64,000 bases of DNA from CBDHCC01 sp965261015 (GTDB taxonomy: Bacteria > Pseudomonadota > Alphaproteobacteria > Sphingomonadales > Sphingomonadaceae), in the NCBI GenBank assembly GCA_965261015.1, contig CBDHCC010000002.1, positions 1 through 64,000 on the forward strand. Direction: 5' to 3'. This document shows positions 55,058-64,000 of this stretch, piece after piece. The notes beneath the pieces were generated by a model. That model worked only from the letters and a program-made list of their open reading frames with translations, searched no databases and had not been told where the DNA came from. Positions within the stretch are counted from its first letter, which is position 1; each line of letters starts with the position of its first letter. The position numbers were made by a program, and so were the translations under genes.

Positions 55058-56104
55058 TTAGGCCGCGAGGATGAAGGGTTCGAGCCCCGCCAGCCGCGTC
55101 CTTACCTCAAGAGACGGGACGCGCCTCGGCTTCAGGTCGCGCACGGCATCGGCCATGGCGGCGATGTGCGCCGGCGTGGAGCCGCAGCAGCCGCCCAGCA
55201 CGTTCACCTGACCGGCCGCCGCCCACTCACGCACCAGACCGGCCGTGGTCGCCGGCTGCTCGTCATACTCGCCCAGTTCGTTGGGCAGGCCGGCGTTCGG
55301 ATAGACCATGACGTGCGCGTCGGCGACGCCCGACAGCACGGCGACGTGCGGCCGCAACTGCTCGGCCCCAAAGGAGCAATTCAGCCCAATGGTAAGCGGG
55401 CGCGAATGCCGGACCGAATACCAGAACGCCTCCACCGTGTGACCGGACAGATTGCGGCCGGAAAGATCGGTCAATGTCATGCTCATCATGATGGGCAGGT
55501 CGATGCCCCGCTCCCGCTCCACCCGCTTGACCGCCGCGACGCCGGCCTTGGCATTCAGCGTGTCGAACACCGTCTCGATCAGGATGAAGTCGGCCCCGCC
55601 TTCGACCAGCGCGTCCGCCTGCTCGGCATAGACCTCGGTCAGCTCGTCGAAGGTGATTTCGCGATAGCCGGGATCGTTCACGTCCGGCGACAGGGACAAG
55701 GTCTTGTTCGTCGGGCCGACCGCCCCCGCGACGAACCGCGGCCGACCGTCAGCGGCTTCCGCAGCATCGGCGCAGCGTCGCGCGATCGTCGCGGAGGCGC
55801 GGTTGATGTCCCCCACCAGCGCTTCGGCCGCATAGTCCGCCTGACTGATCCGATTGGCGGAGAAGGTGTTGGTGCTCACGATATCCGATCCGGCCGTCAG
55901 ATACTGACCGGTGATGCCCTCCACCACGTCAGGGCGGGTCAGGGCAAGTATGTCGTTGTTGCCCTTCTGATCGGCCGCAAGCCCCAGATCGCCGGCATAG
56001 TCCGCCTCCGTCAGGCCCAGCGTTTGGATGGACGTGCCGAAGGCACCATCGGTCAGCAGGACCCGCGTCGCGGCCGCCTTGGCAAATCGCTGCCGCGGCG
56101 TCAT
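55058..56104 (-). CDS. metH: Methionine synthase, homocysteine-binding part
   Basis: A 348-residue homocysteine S-methyltransferase domain. LLTDGAFGTSIQTLGL is near the N-terminus. Zinc ligands are visible as Cys in GLNCSFGAEQ and the Cys-Cys pair in VLGGCCGSTPAHI. It corresponds to residues about 1-350 of single-chain MetH. ATG 56104 overlaps the metF stop by four bases (ATGA), so translation is coupled. Confidence 0.96.
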   Translation of the reverse strand: MTPRQRFAKAAATRVLLTDGAFGTSIQTLGLTEADYAGDLGLAADQKGNNDILALTRPDVVEGITGQYLTAGSDIVSTNTFSANRISQADYAAEALVGDINRASATIARRCADAAEAADGRPRFVAGAVGPTNKTLSLSPDVNDPGYREITFDELTEVYAEQADALVEGGADFILIETVFDTLNAKAGVAAVKRVERERGIDLPIMMSMTLTDLSGRNLSGHTVEAFWYSVRHSRPLTIGLNCSFGAEQLRPHVAVLSGVADAHVMVYPNAGLPNELGEYDEQPATTAGLVREWAAAGQVNVLGGCCGSTPAHIAAMADAVRDLKPRRVPSLEVRTRLAGLEPFILAA

Positions 56105-57012
56105 TCGGCGGCACCCGCAGTCACCTGCGGGCGCGCGCCCAGCAGGTGACACACCGCGTAAGCCAGGTCCGCCTTGTTGAGCGTGTAGAAATGAAACTGT
56201 CGCACACCTTCGCCGTACAGCGTCCTGCATAGCTCCGCCGCCACGGTTGCGGCGACCAGCGCGCGCGCGCCGGGTCGGTCGTCCAGGCCGTCGAACAGCC
56301 TGTCCATCCATCCCGGGATGGTGGCCCCGCACTGGCCTGCGAAGCGGCGGACCTGGGCCACCGACCCCACCGGCAGGATGCCCGGCACGATCTCCGCCTG
56401 GATTCCCGCCGCGACCGCTCTCTCCCGAAAGCGGAAGAAATGCTCTGCGGAGAAAAAGAACTGGCTGATGGCGCGCGTCGCGCCGGCGTCGAGCTTGCGC
56501 TTCAGATTGTCGAGATCGCTGTCCGGACAAGCGGAGTCTGGGTGGACCTCTGGGTAAGCGGCGACCGACAGCTCGAAAGGGGCCACCTTCTGCAGTCCGG
56601 CAACCAGTTCCGCGGCGTTGGCATAGCCCTGCGGATGCGGGGCGAACGGCGCACCCGGCTCCGCGCCGTCGCCCCGCAGCGCCACGATGTGTCGCACACC
56701 CGCTTCCCAATAGGAGCGGGCCACCTCGTCAACCTCCTCGCGGGTCGCATCGACGCAGGTCAAATGCGCGGCCGCCGGAACATCGGTGTCCCGGACGATG
56801 CGCGCGACGGTCTGGTGAGTCCGCTCCCGCGTCGAACCGCCAGCGCCATAGGTCACGGAGACGAAGCGGGGACGCAGCGGGACCAGCGCCTCCACCGCAT
56901 CCCACAGCGCACCGGCCATTGCGTCCGACTTCGGCGGAAAGAACTCGAAGGAAACCTCAACGTCACCGCCCAGATCGGCGAACAACGGCTGATCGGAGGA
57001 GCGCAACGCCAT
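56101..57012 (-). CDS. metF: Methylenetetrahydrofolate reductase
   Basis: A 303-residue flavoenzyme that makes 5-methyltetrahydrofolate for MetH. Family blocks include VSFEFFPPKSD with the catalytic Glu, FVSVTYGAGGSTRERT, AAHLTCVDAT, IVALRGDG and FFFSAEHFFRF. Start ATG 57012 lies 3 bp from the stop of the regulator/methyltransferase gene, within one operon. Confidence 0.96.
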   Translation of the reverse strand: MALRSSDQPLFADLGGDVEVSFEFFPPKSDAMAGALWDAVEALVPLRPRFVSVTYGAGGSTRERTHQTVARIVRDTDVPAAAHLTCVDATREEVDEVARSYWEAGVRHIVALRGDGAEPGAPFAPHPQGYANAAELVAGLQKVAPFELSVAAYPEVHPDSACPDSDLDNLKRKLDAGATRAISQFFFSAEHFFRFRERAVAAGIQAEIVPGILPVGSVAQVRRFAGQCGATIPGWMDRLFDGLDDRPGARALVAATVAAELCRTLYGEGVRQFHFYTLNKADLAYAVCHLLGARPQVTAGAAE

Positions 57013-57014
57013 GG

Positions 57015-57980
57015 TCACGCGGCGCGCCGTTCGCGATCGGCGAGATCGGGGTTCGGCCGTTCTCCCAACCAGCACTCCACCGTCAGAACGCTGCCGGGCA
57101 GCGACCGTCGGTCCGCCATCCGAAGCCCTGCCCTCTCAAACCACCGCGCAATCTGTTCGTTGTCGAAGCCCAGGCGGACATGGTTGTGCTCCAAACGCAG
57201 GGTCTCCTGCTCGTGGGCGGCGAAGTCGACGATCAGCAGCCGCCCACCCGGCCGCAGGAGACGCGCAGCCTCCGCGACCGTGCGGTCGGGCAGGTGGGCG
57301 AAGTGCAGCAGATGGTGGAGGATCACCGTGTCGGCGCTGGCGTCGGCCAGCGGCAGAGCATACATGTCCCCCTGCCTAAGCTCCGCAGCCATCTCGATCT
57401 CGGCCAGCTTGGCCCGGGCGAGACGCAGCATCTCGGGACTGCGGTCCAGGCCGATGGCACGGTCCGCCTGCTGGCCGAACAGTTGCAGCATACGCCCGGT
57501 GCCGGTGCCGACATCAACGAGTGTGCCCAGCGAGCCGCCGCGCAACAGATCCACCGCGGCGTCTTCCACCGCAGGTTCGGCGATGTGGAGCGCGCGAACG
57601 GCGTCCCACTGATCCGCCAATCGATCGAAATAGGCCTCCGCTTGCCGGGCGCGATCCGCACGGATCGCGGCCAGCCGCTCCCGATCCTCATCCCGCCAGT
57701 CCCGCTCGCCCTCGCTCTGAGTGAGAGCGTCCATGGCCGACACGATCAAGGCGGCCTCCGCACTGCCGGACAAGCGCAGAAACACCCAACTGCCCTCGCG
57801 TCGCCGCTCAGCCAGACCCGCGCCCACGAGGATCTTCACATGCCGGGAAATGCGCGGCTGGCTCAGCCCTAGGACCTGAGCCAACTCACCCACGGACAGC
57901 TCCATTTCGCTCAGGAGGGAGACAATGCGCAGCCTTGTGGCGTCCGAAAGGGCTTGGAAGGAGAGGAGTGCGCGTTCCAT
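57015..57980 (-). CDS. ArsR-type regulator fused to a SAM methyltransferase domain
   Basis: A 321-residue fusion. Residues 1-90 are an ArsR winged helix (FQALSDATRLRIVSLLSEME, GLSQPRISRHVKIL) without visible metal-site cysteines. Residues about 120-310 are a class I methyltransferase (LVDVGTGTGRMLQLFG, GLDRSPEMLRLAR, ILHHLLHF). Heading metF-metH, it is most likely a SAM- or SAH-sensing autoregulator of the methionine cycle. The start follows the AT-rich operator candidate at 57991-58010. Confidence 0.92.
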   Translation of the reverse strand: MERALLSFQALSDATRLRIVSLLSEMELSVGELAQVLGLSQPRISRHVKILVGAGLAERRREGSWVFLRLSGSAEAALIVSAMDALTQSEGERDWRDEDRERLAAIRADRARQAEAYFDRLADQWDAVRALHIAEPAVEDAAVDLLRGGSLGTLVDVGTGTGRMLQLFGQQADRAIGLDRSPEMLRLARAKLAEIEMAAELRQGDMYALPLADASADTVILHHLLHFAHLPDRTVAEAARLLRPGGRLLIVDFAAHEQETLRLEHNHVRLGFDNEQIARWFERAGLRMADRRSLPGSVLTVECWLGERPNPDLADRERRAA

Positions 57981-57990
57981 TGATTTTCGG

Positions 57991-58010
57991 ATATAAAGAT
58001 ACGGGTATAT
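57991..58010 (-). promoter_or_regulatory. Operator/promoter candidate of the met operon
   Basis: The 20-bp AT-rich block ATATAAAGATACGGGTATAT lies 10 bp ahead of the ArsR/methyltransferase start in an otherwise GC-rich region, with ATAT at both ends. It is a plausible self-binding site for the ArsR-type regulator and may overlap the promoter. Inference from position and composition. Confidence 0.45.
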
Positions 58011-58134
58011 GCCGTCAACGGCCTTGGACGACGGCGCCGCACGTTGCACGCGACGGCGACCTTGTTTAAGCGCCCTCGCCTGCTGCGGACATCCTGGCTG
58101 CGGCGTGTTTCTCAACCGTGATAAGGACCCGCCC

Positions 58135-58410
58135 ATGAAGACCCTCAGCCTGGTGACGATCGCCGCCGCAGCCCTCGCCGTGACGGCGTGCGGCGGGTCG
58201 GAGGAGTCGACGAACTCCGCCGCTCAGGACGTCAGCGAAGCCAAAGCGCTCGCCGACAATTCCGTGTCGCTCGCGGAAGACGCGCTCGACAACGCCGCCA
58301 CAACAGATTCCGATGTGACCGAGGACAAGATGGCCAACGCATCCGACATGGCCGATGCCGCGTCGGAGAAGGTCGAAGACGCCGCAGAAAAGGTTGACGA
58401 CGCGAACTGA
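58135..58410 (+). CDS. Small acidic lipoprotein
   Basis: A 91-residue protein with lipobox VTACG (Cys19) and an Ala/Asp/Ser-rich helical mature part (ASDMADAASEKVEDAAEKVD). AAGGA precedes ATG 58135. Similar in size and style to the next gene; both resemble small envelope-stress or entericidin-like lipoproteins. Function unknown. Confidence 0.8.
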   Translation: MKTLSLVTIAAAALAVTACGGSEESTNSAAQDVSEAKALADNSVSLAEDALDNAATTDSDVTEDKMANASDMADAASEKVEDAAEKVDDAN

Positions 58411-58515
58411 GCCAATTGGTTCGGCTTGCTACACCAATGGCCCGTCGCTAAGGCGGCGCCGTCGGTCCGGCCTTCGGACATTTTGACGAACGATAGTAGA
58501 TTGAAAGGACACATC

Positions 58516-58785
58516 ATGCGCGCACTGACGATTGGCCTGATGACCGCCGCGGCCCTCGCCGTCGCCGGTTGCTCTCAGGAGACCCAGGACGCCGCCGCGA
58601 ACACGGCGGACTCCATCGGCGACGACACCATGAACAACCTCGATGCCACCGGCGAGGCGCTCGGCAATGCCGGGGACGCGATCTCGAATGGCGCGGACGC
58701 GACCGGCGACGCCGTGGAAAACGGCGCGGCGCGCACCGAAGCGGACATGCAGGACACGACGGTTCAGGACGCCAAGACGGACTGA
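58516..58785 (+). CDS. Small acidic lipoprotein
   Basis: An 89-residue protein with lipobox VAGCS (Cys19). The mature part is helical and acidic with an Ala-x3-Asp/Gly-Asn rhythm (TGEALGNAGDAISNGADA). GAAAGGA stands about nine bases before ATG 58516. It is probably a paralogue of the gene 105 bp upstream and is followed by a strong terminator. Confidence 0.8.
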   Translation: MRALTIGLMTAAALAVAGCSQETQDAAANTADSIGDDTMNNLDATGEALGNAGDAISNGADATGDAVENGAARTEADMQDTTVQDAKTD

Positions 58786-58806
58786 CCCGCCACGATCGGC
58801 AAGGTT

Positions 58807-58847
58807 GGGGCGCTCCGGTACACCACCGGAGCGCCCCTTTCTTTTGC
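58807..58847 (+). terminator. Rho-independent terminator
   Basis: GGGGCGCTCCGG (58807-58818) pairs perfectly with CCGGAGCGCCCC (58826-58837) across a 7-base loop and is followed by TTTCTTTT. It ends the lipoprotein transcript and may also work against read-through from groEL. Confidence 0.93.
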
Positions 58848-58976
58848 AGGCGGCGGAGCGGCCCGTCCGATCAGACAAGAAACGCCGCAGCGCCGGATGG
58901 GTCAACCGGACCTCGCACAAACGAAAAAGGCCGGAGGATTTCTCCCCCAGCCCCTCTCGTCAGCACTGAGCGGGAC

Positions 58977-60632
<1,656 letters not shown>

Positions 60633-60686
60633 GATGTTGGTGCCTTTCTATTCAGATGTTGGGTGGGAAGGATCGGAAGCGGATCG

Positions 60687-60974
60687 TCAGCCGACGATGC
60701 CGAGGATATCCGATTCCTTCATGATAATCAGGTCTTCGCCGTCCAGCTTGACCTCCGTGCCCGACCATTTGCCGAACAGGATGCGATCGCCCTGCTTCAC
60801 TTCCAGCGGGTGGACCTCGCCAGCTTCGTTGCGGGCACCGGTGCCGGCGGAAACGACTTCGCCTTCCTGCGGCTTCTCCTTGGCGGTGTCGGGGATGATG
60901 ATGCCGCCCGCGGTCTTCTCTTCGGCTTCTACGCGGCGAACGAGAACGCGATCGTGCAAGGGACGAAAGGTCAT
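60687..60974 (-). CDS. groES: Co-chaperonin GroES
   Basis: A 95-residue lid protein: FRPLHDRVLVRRVEAEEKT, the mobile loop GGIIIPDTAKEKPQ, and the C-terminal IIMKESDILGI. Start ATG 60974 gives standard length. Controlled by the CIRCE element 33 bp upstream. Confidence 0.98.
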   Translation of the reverse strand: MTFRPLHDRVLVRRVEAEEKTAGGIIIPDTAKEKPQEGEVVSAGTGARNEAGEVHPLEVKQGDRILFGKWSGTEVKLDGEDLIIMKESDILGIVG

Positions 60975-61006
60975 GAATGCTTCCTCTGCTGGAGTGGATG
61001 GATCGG

Positions 61007-61033
61007 CTGGCACTCTCAAGGGGAGAGTGCCAG
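61007..61033 (-). promoter_or_regulatory. CIRCE element (HrcA operator)
   Basis: CTGGCACTC at 61007-61015 and GAGTGCCAG at 61025-61033 form a perfect 9-N9-9 inverted repeat that fits the CIRCE consensus. It lies just ahead of groES, so groESL should be repressed by HrcA. Confidence 0.93.
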
Positions 61034-61166
61034 CGCAAGCGCCGATATGTGGGCGCGGGCGCTGCCGTCAAGGGCAACGCTGTTACAGAGACCCCAACGG
61101 ACGGGGTCGGCTTTTCGGTCCCTGGAGGCGATTGCCTAGCGCCTGCCTGGTGGGTAGTTCGGCACC

Positions 61167-63038
61167 ATGAAGCTGATCCGCGCCGGCTGGGCGATCCTCG
61201 TTGGCGTCAAGGACGCCCTGGTGCTCGCCTTCCTGCTGCTGTTCTTCGGGCTGCTCTACGCGATCCTCAGCTGGTCGCCGAACTCCTCCGGGGTGACGGA
61301 GGGGGCTTTGCTGCTGAAGCTTGACGGCACGATCGTCGAGCAGCCGGCCGCGCCCGATCCGATCCCGTCGCTGTTCGGGTTGGAGCGCGTGGCCACCGAG
61401 CACCGGCTGCGCGACGTGACGACCGCCCTCACCCGCGCATCGACGGACGATCGCATCAAGGTGGTCGTCCTGGATCTCGACCGATTTCTGGGCGGCGGTT
61501 CGGTGGCACTGACAGCGGTTGGCGAGGCCCTGGATCAGGTCCGCCGCGCCGGCAAGCCCGTGCTGACCTACGCGACCGCCTACACAGACGGCAGCTACCA
61601 GCTGGCCGCGCATGGAACCGAACTGTGGCTGGATCCGATGGGTGGTGCCCTGTTCGCGGGCCGCGGGGGTTCGGCCCTGTTCTACAAGGGCTTGCTCGAT
61701 CGCCTCGGCGTCAACGTCCATGTCTACAAGGTCGGGAACTACAAGAGCGCGCCCGAACCCTATGTTCGCACCGCATTTTCCGACGCCGCGCGCGACGAGA
61801 ACAGGCAGCTTGCGGACACCCTGTTCGCGCGGTGGCAGGAGGATGTGAAGACGGCGCGACCGCGCTTCGACGTGGCAGCCTACGCGGCCGATCCGGTCGC
61901 GGTGGCGGAACGTGGCCCGACCCTGGCGCAGGCGGCGCTGTCGCTGGGGGCGGTGGATCGGTTGGGGGGTCGCCGCCGTTTCGAAGCGCGCGTCGCCGAA
62001 CTCGCCGGGTCCGCCCCTGCGGATGCCGACCTGCCCTATCGCGCGACCTCTCTCGCCGACTACGCCTCGGAGGCCGATCCGGTCGCCGATGGGGGCGTTG
62101 CGGTGGTGACCGTCGCAGGGACGATCGTCGACGGGACCGGTGGTGCGGGCAGCGCGGCGGGCGACACGGTCGCGCAGACGATCGAGAGAGCGGTGGAGCG
62201 CGACGCCACGAAGGCGCTGGTCGTGCGCATCGACTCTCCCGGTGGATCGGTGCTCGCGTCCGAGCGGATCCGGCAGGCGGTTTTGCTCGCCAAGGCCAAG
62301 AAGCTGCCGGTGGTCGTCTCCATGGGCAATGTGGCGGCTTCGGGAGGCTATTGGGTGGCGACCGCGGGCGACGCCATTTTCGCCGAACCCGCGACCATCA
62401 CGGGTTCGATCGGGGTGTTCGGCGTTCTGCCGACCTTCGAAGGCACTCTGGCGAAGCTCGGCCTGACGACGGATGGCGTGAGCACCACCCCGCTCACGGG
62501 CGAGCCGAACGTGCTGGGCGGCACCAGCGCGGCGTTCGATCGGATCAGTCAGGCCGGCGTGCGCGACATCTACCGCCAGTTCCTCTCGCTCGTGGCGAAG
62601 TCGCGCCGGCTGACGATCGCCCGGGTCGACTCCGTCGCCCAGGGTCGGGTGTGGGACGGCGGGAGCGCGCGCCAGCTGGGTCTCGTCGATCGCTTCGGAG
62701 GCCTGGATCAGGCCGTTGCCGAGGCGGCGCGCCGCGCGGGCCTGAAGGGCACCGCTGCGCGCGCCACCTTCGTGGAGCCGGAGCAGACCGGCCTCGCGCG
62801 GCTGCTGGGTGCCGGCTTTGGCGAGGGGGCCGAGGCAGGGATGCCGCTGGACTGGTTCGGACGAGAGGCGTGGCTGCGGCAGGAGTGGACCAAGGCGGCC
62901 CTGCTCGACGCGGCGACGCTCGCGAGCCGCGGCGGAGTGCGCGCGCAATGTCTCACCTGTGGCGGCTTTTCCGCGCCGAGCGCCACGACGCGCGCCTCCT
63001 CCAATCTACTGCCGCTTCTAGGCAAGCTCGCACACTAG
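61167..63038 (+). CDS. sppA: Signal peptide peptidase SppA (long form)
   Basis: A 623-residue inner-membrane serine protease of the 67-kDa type with two tandem domains. One N-terminal membrane helix (ALVLAFLLLFFGLLYAI). Catalytic Lys193 lies in GNYKSAPEPY of the first domain and nucleophile Ser392 in NVAASGGYWVA of the second. It degrades cleaved signal peptides. Confidence 0.96.
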   Translation: MKLIRAGWAILVGVKDALVLAFLLLFFGLLYAILSWSPNSSGVTEGALLLKLDGTIVEQPAAPDPIPSLFGLERVATEHRLRDVTTALTRASTDDRIKVVVLDLDRFLGGGSVALTAVGEALDQVRRAGKPVLTYATAYTDGSYQLAAHGTELWLDPMGGALFAGRGGSALFYKGLLDRLGVNVHVYKVGNYKSAPEPYVRTAFSDAARDENRQLADTLFARWQEDVKTARPRFDVAAYAADPVAVAERGPTLAQAALSLGAVDRLGGRRRFEARVAELAGSAPADADLPYRATSLADYASEADPVADGGVAVVTVAGTIVDGTGGAGSAAGDTVAQTIERAVERDATKALVVRIDSPGGSVLASERIRQAVLLAKAKKLPVVVSMGNVAASGGYWVATAGDAIFAEPATITGSIGVFGVLPTFEGTLAKLGLTTDGVSTTPLTGEPNVLGGTSAAFDRISQAGVRDIYRQFLSLVAKSRRLTIARVDSVAQGRVWDGGSARQLGLVDRFGGLDQAVAEAARRAGLKGTAARATFVEPEQTGLARLLGAGFGEGAEAGMPLDWFGREAWLRQEWTKAALLDAATLASRGGVRAQCLTCGGFSAPSATTRASSNLLPLLGKLAH

Positions 63039-63059
63039 CCCTATGCCGCGCGGCCCGGG

Positions 63060-63695
63060 CTAGCGCGCCAACCCGCCATGAGCGGGCAGAGCCAGCCGCC
63101 ACCGGATCGCGGCCGCCCTCAGGCCAAAGCCGGCCAGAGCGGCCACCGCCGCCGCGATCGGAACGGCGATGCCCATAAAGCTAAGGCCGACGAACAGGCC
63201 CGACGCGAGCGCGGCGGCGGTGACGTACAGTTCCGGCCGCATCAGGATCGAAGGCTCTCCGGCCAGGACATCGCGCAAGATGCCACCGACGCAGGCGGTG
63301 ACCACCCCCATCACGGCGGCCGGCAAGGGATCGATTCCAGCCGAAAGCGACTTTGCCGCTCCGAAGACGGCATATGCGCCAAGCCCGGCTGCGTCGAGCC
63401 ACGCAAGCGCGCGTCCGCTCCACCAACGCGCCGGCGTCGCGAACACGATGGCCGCCATCGCCAGGCACACCAGGGGAACGGCCGTGCCGGTCATCCAAAA
63501 GACCGGCCTGTCGATCAGGAGATCCCGCACGGTGCCGCCACCCACCCCGGTGATCAACGCGAAGAAGGCGAAGGTCACGATCGTCTGCCGCTTGCCCGCC
63601 GCGACCAGCGCGCCGGACAAGGCGAACACCGCTGTGCCGCCCAGATCGAGTAGTCTGAGGACAGGGCCGATATGGAGGGGGAGGTCGGGGGTCAT
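63060..63695 (-). CDS. UPF0126/TRIC-like membrane protein
   Basis: A 211-residue protein with seven hydrophobic helices and two repeats carrying the glycine motifs GVGGGTVRDLL and CVGGILRDVL. This is the UPF0126 family, bacterial relatives of trimeric intracellular cation channels. Start ATG 63695 is chosen at the first residue of the conserved part. Confidence 0.92.
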   Translation of the reverse strand: MTPDLPLHIGPVLRLLDLGGTAVFALSGALVAAGKRQTIVTFAFFALITGVGGGTVRDLLIDRPVFWMTGTAVPLVCLAMAAIVFATPARWWSGRALAWLDAAGLGAYAVFGAAKSLSAGIDPLPAAVMGVVTACVGGILRDVLAGEPSILMRPELYVTAAALASGLFVGLSFMGIAVPIAAAVAALAGFGLRAAAIRWRLALPAHGGLAR

Positions 63696-63736
63696 GGAAG
63701 CGTCCTGTCCGGGCGAGTGCCCCGCCTTATACCTTG

Positions 63737-63839
63737 CTCCTGCGAAAGCGGGACTTTTGCCAAATACCGTCAACCACCTCGTCGTCCCGCCGAAGATCGG
63801 CCTGGTTTGAACAAAAGGAAGCGCCTGTTCTCGCAGGAG
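63737..63839. repeat. Inverted CTCCTGCGA/TCGCAGGAG pair
   Basis: CTCCTGCGA (63737-63745) and TCGCAGGAG (63831-63839) are 9-bp inverted copies about 85 bp apart, each beside GCGAAAGC-like or GAGCGAG sequence. The unit resembles short dispersed intergenic repeats of sphingomonads. Low-complexity origin cannot be excluded. Confidence 0.4.
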
Positions 63840-63859
63840 CGAGAGTGGGTGCCGTCCCG

Positions 63860-64000
63860 CTACTGTCGGCGAGCCGCAGCCGCCGCCGCCCGCCATGCAC
63901 GAGCCGTCGCGTGCAGGGGCTCATAGGCACGCCACACCGCCTGAGCCCAGTGCCGCACCTCCGCCCGCCAAGCCGACGGATCGGTGGCGAGCGGCAGGTT
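63860..64000 (-). CDS. C-terminal end of an unidentified gene (5' end outside the window)
   Basis: The minus strand is open from the window edge to TAG at 63860-63862, giving 46 residues with a Trp-rich helical pattern (AWRAEVRHWAQAVWRAYEPL) and an Ala/Arg-rich tail. Too short to place in a family. Confidence 0.5.
   Translation of the reverse strand, partial: NLPLATDPSAWRAEVRHWAQAVWRAYEPLHATARAWRAAAAAARRQ

Overview
The window is 64 kb of GC-rich chromosomal DNA that looks like a Sphingomonas-type alphaproteobacterium. The grounds are an alphaproteobacterial LexA box (GTTC-N7-GTTC) ahead of umuDC, a PhoK-like alkaline phosphatase, a TonB-dependent receptor, a two-gene MetH operon headed by an ArsR/methyltransferase regulator, a CIRCE-controlled groESL operon, and the codon and GC style. 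The genus assignment is inference; no rRNA is present.

Layout. 0-2 kb: tail of a probable SRAP-family gene and an SOS-controlled umuDC cassette. 2-3.5 kb: a less GC-rich patch with two unrecognised genes, one behind a hairpin that covers its ribosome-binding site, and a recombinase-like scrap. 3.5-7 kb: a lipoprotein subtilisin autotransporter with two downstream genes. 7.7-16 kb: methyltransferase, DUF2946-like protein, TonB receptor, secreted DJ-1/isonitrile-hydratase-like protein, three oxidoreductase-type proteins and a haloalkane dehalogenase. 16-21 kb: two Crp/Fnr regulators, a small HisKA_2 kinase, an erythromycin-esterase-like enzyme and a LuxR-type regulator. 21.4-26.1 kb: a compact five-gene cluster laid out like a functional-amyloid (Fap) export system, whose first product is a large Asn/Asp-rich repeat protein. 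26-32.5 kb: heme catalase-like protein, royal-jelly-type propeller and a three-subunit molybdenum aldehyde oxidoreductase without a visible Tat signal. 32.6-37.7 kb: ZIP-like transporter, cyclophilin, dapB, nth, a lipoprotein, a CitE-like lyase, tRNA-Ser(GGA) and tRNA-Arg(CCG).

37.7-44.4 kb is a nested pair of IS1595-type transposons. The outer element (6.73 kb; 25-bp terminal inverted repeats; 8-bp target duplication) sits 6 bp past the tRNA-Arg CCA end. It carries its own transposase plus passengers: an XRE regulator, a DUF6471-like protein, a membrane-anchored protein, an RMF-like protein and unknowns. A second element (2.03 kb; 24-bp imperfect inverted repeats; 8-bp duplication) has jumped into it and brings a transposase and a DinD/BRO-family passenger. 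Removing the inner element and one copy of its duplication restores an unbroken 125-codon reading frame for the RMF-like gene, which is strong internal proof of the nesting.

44.5-64 kb is mainly core: an S9 peptidase, a DsbD-like reductase, a PhoK-like phosphatase, a beta-helix protein, a decayed membrane gene, metH (two genes)-metF-ArsR/methyltransferase, two small lipoproteins, groESL, sppA and a UPF0126 membrane protein.
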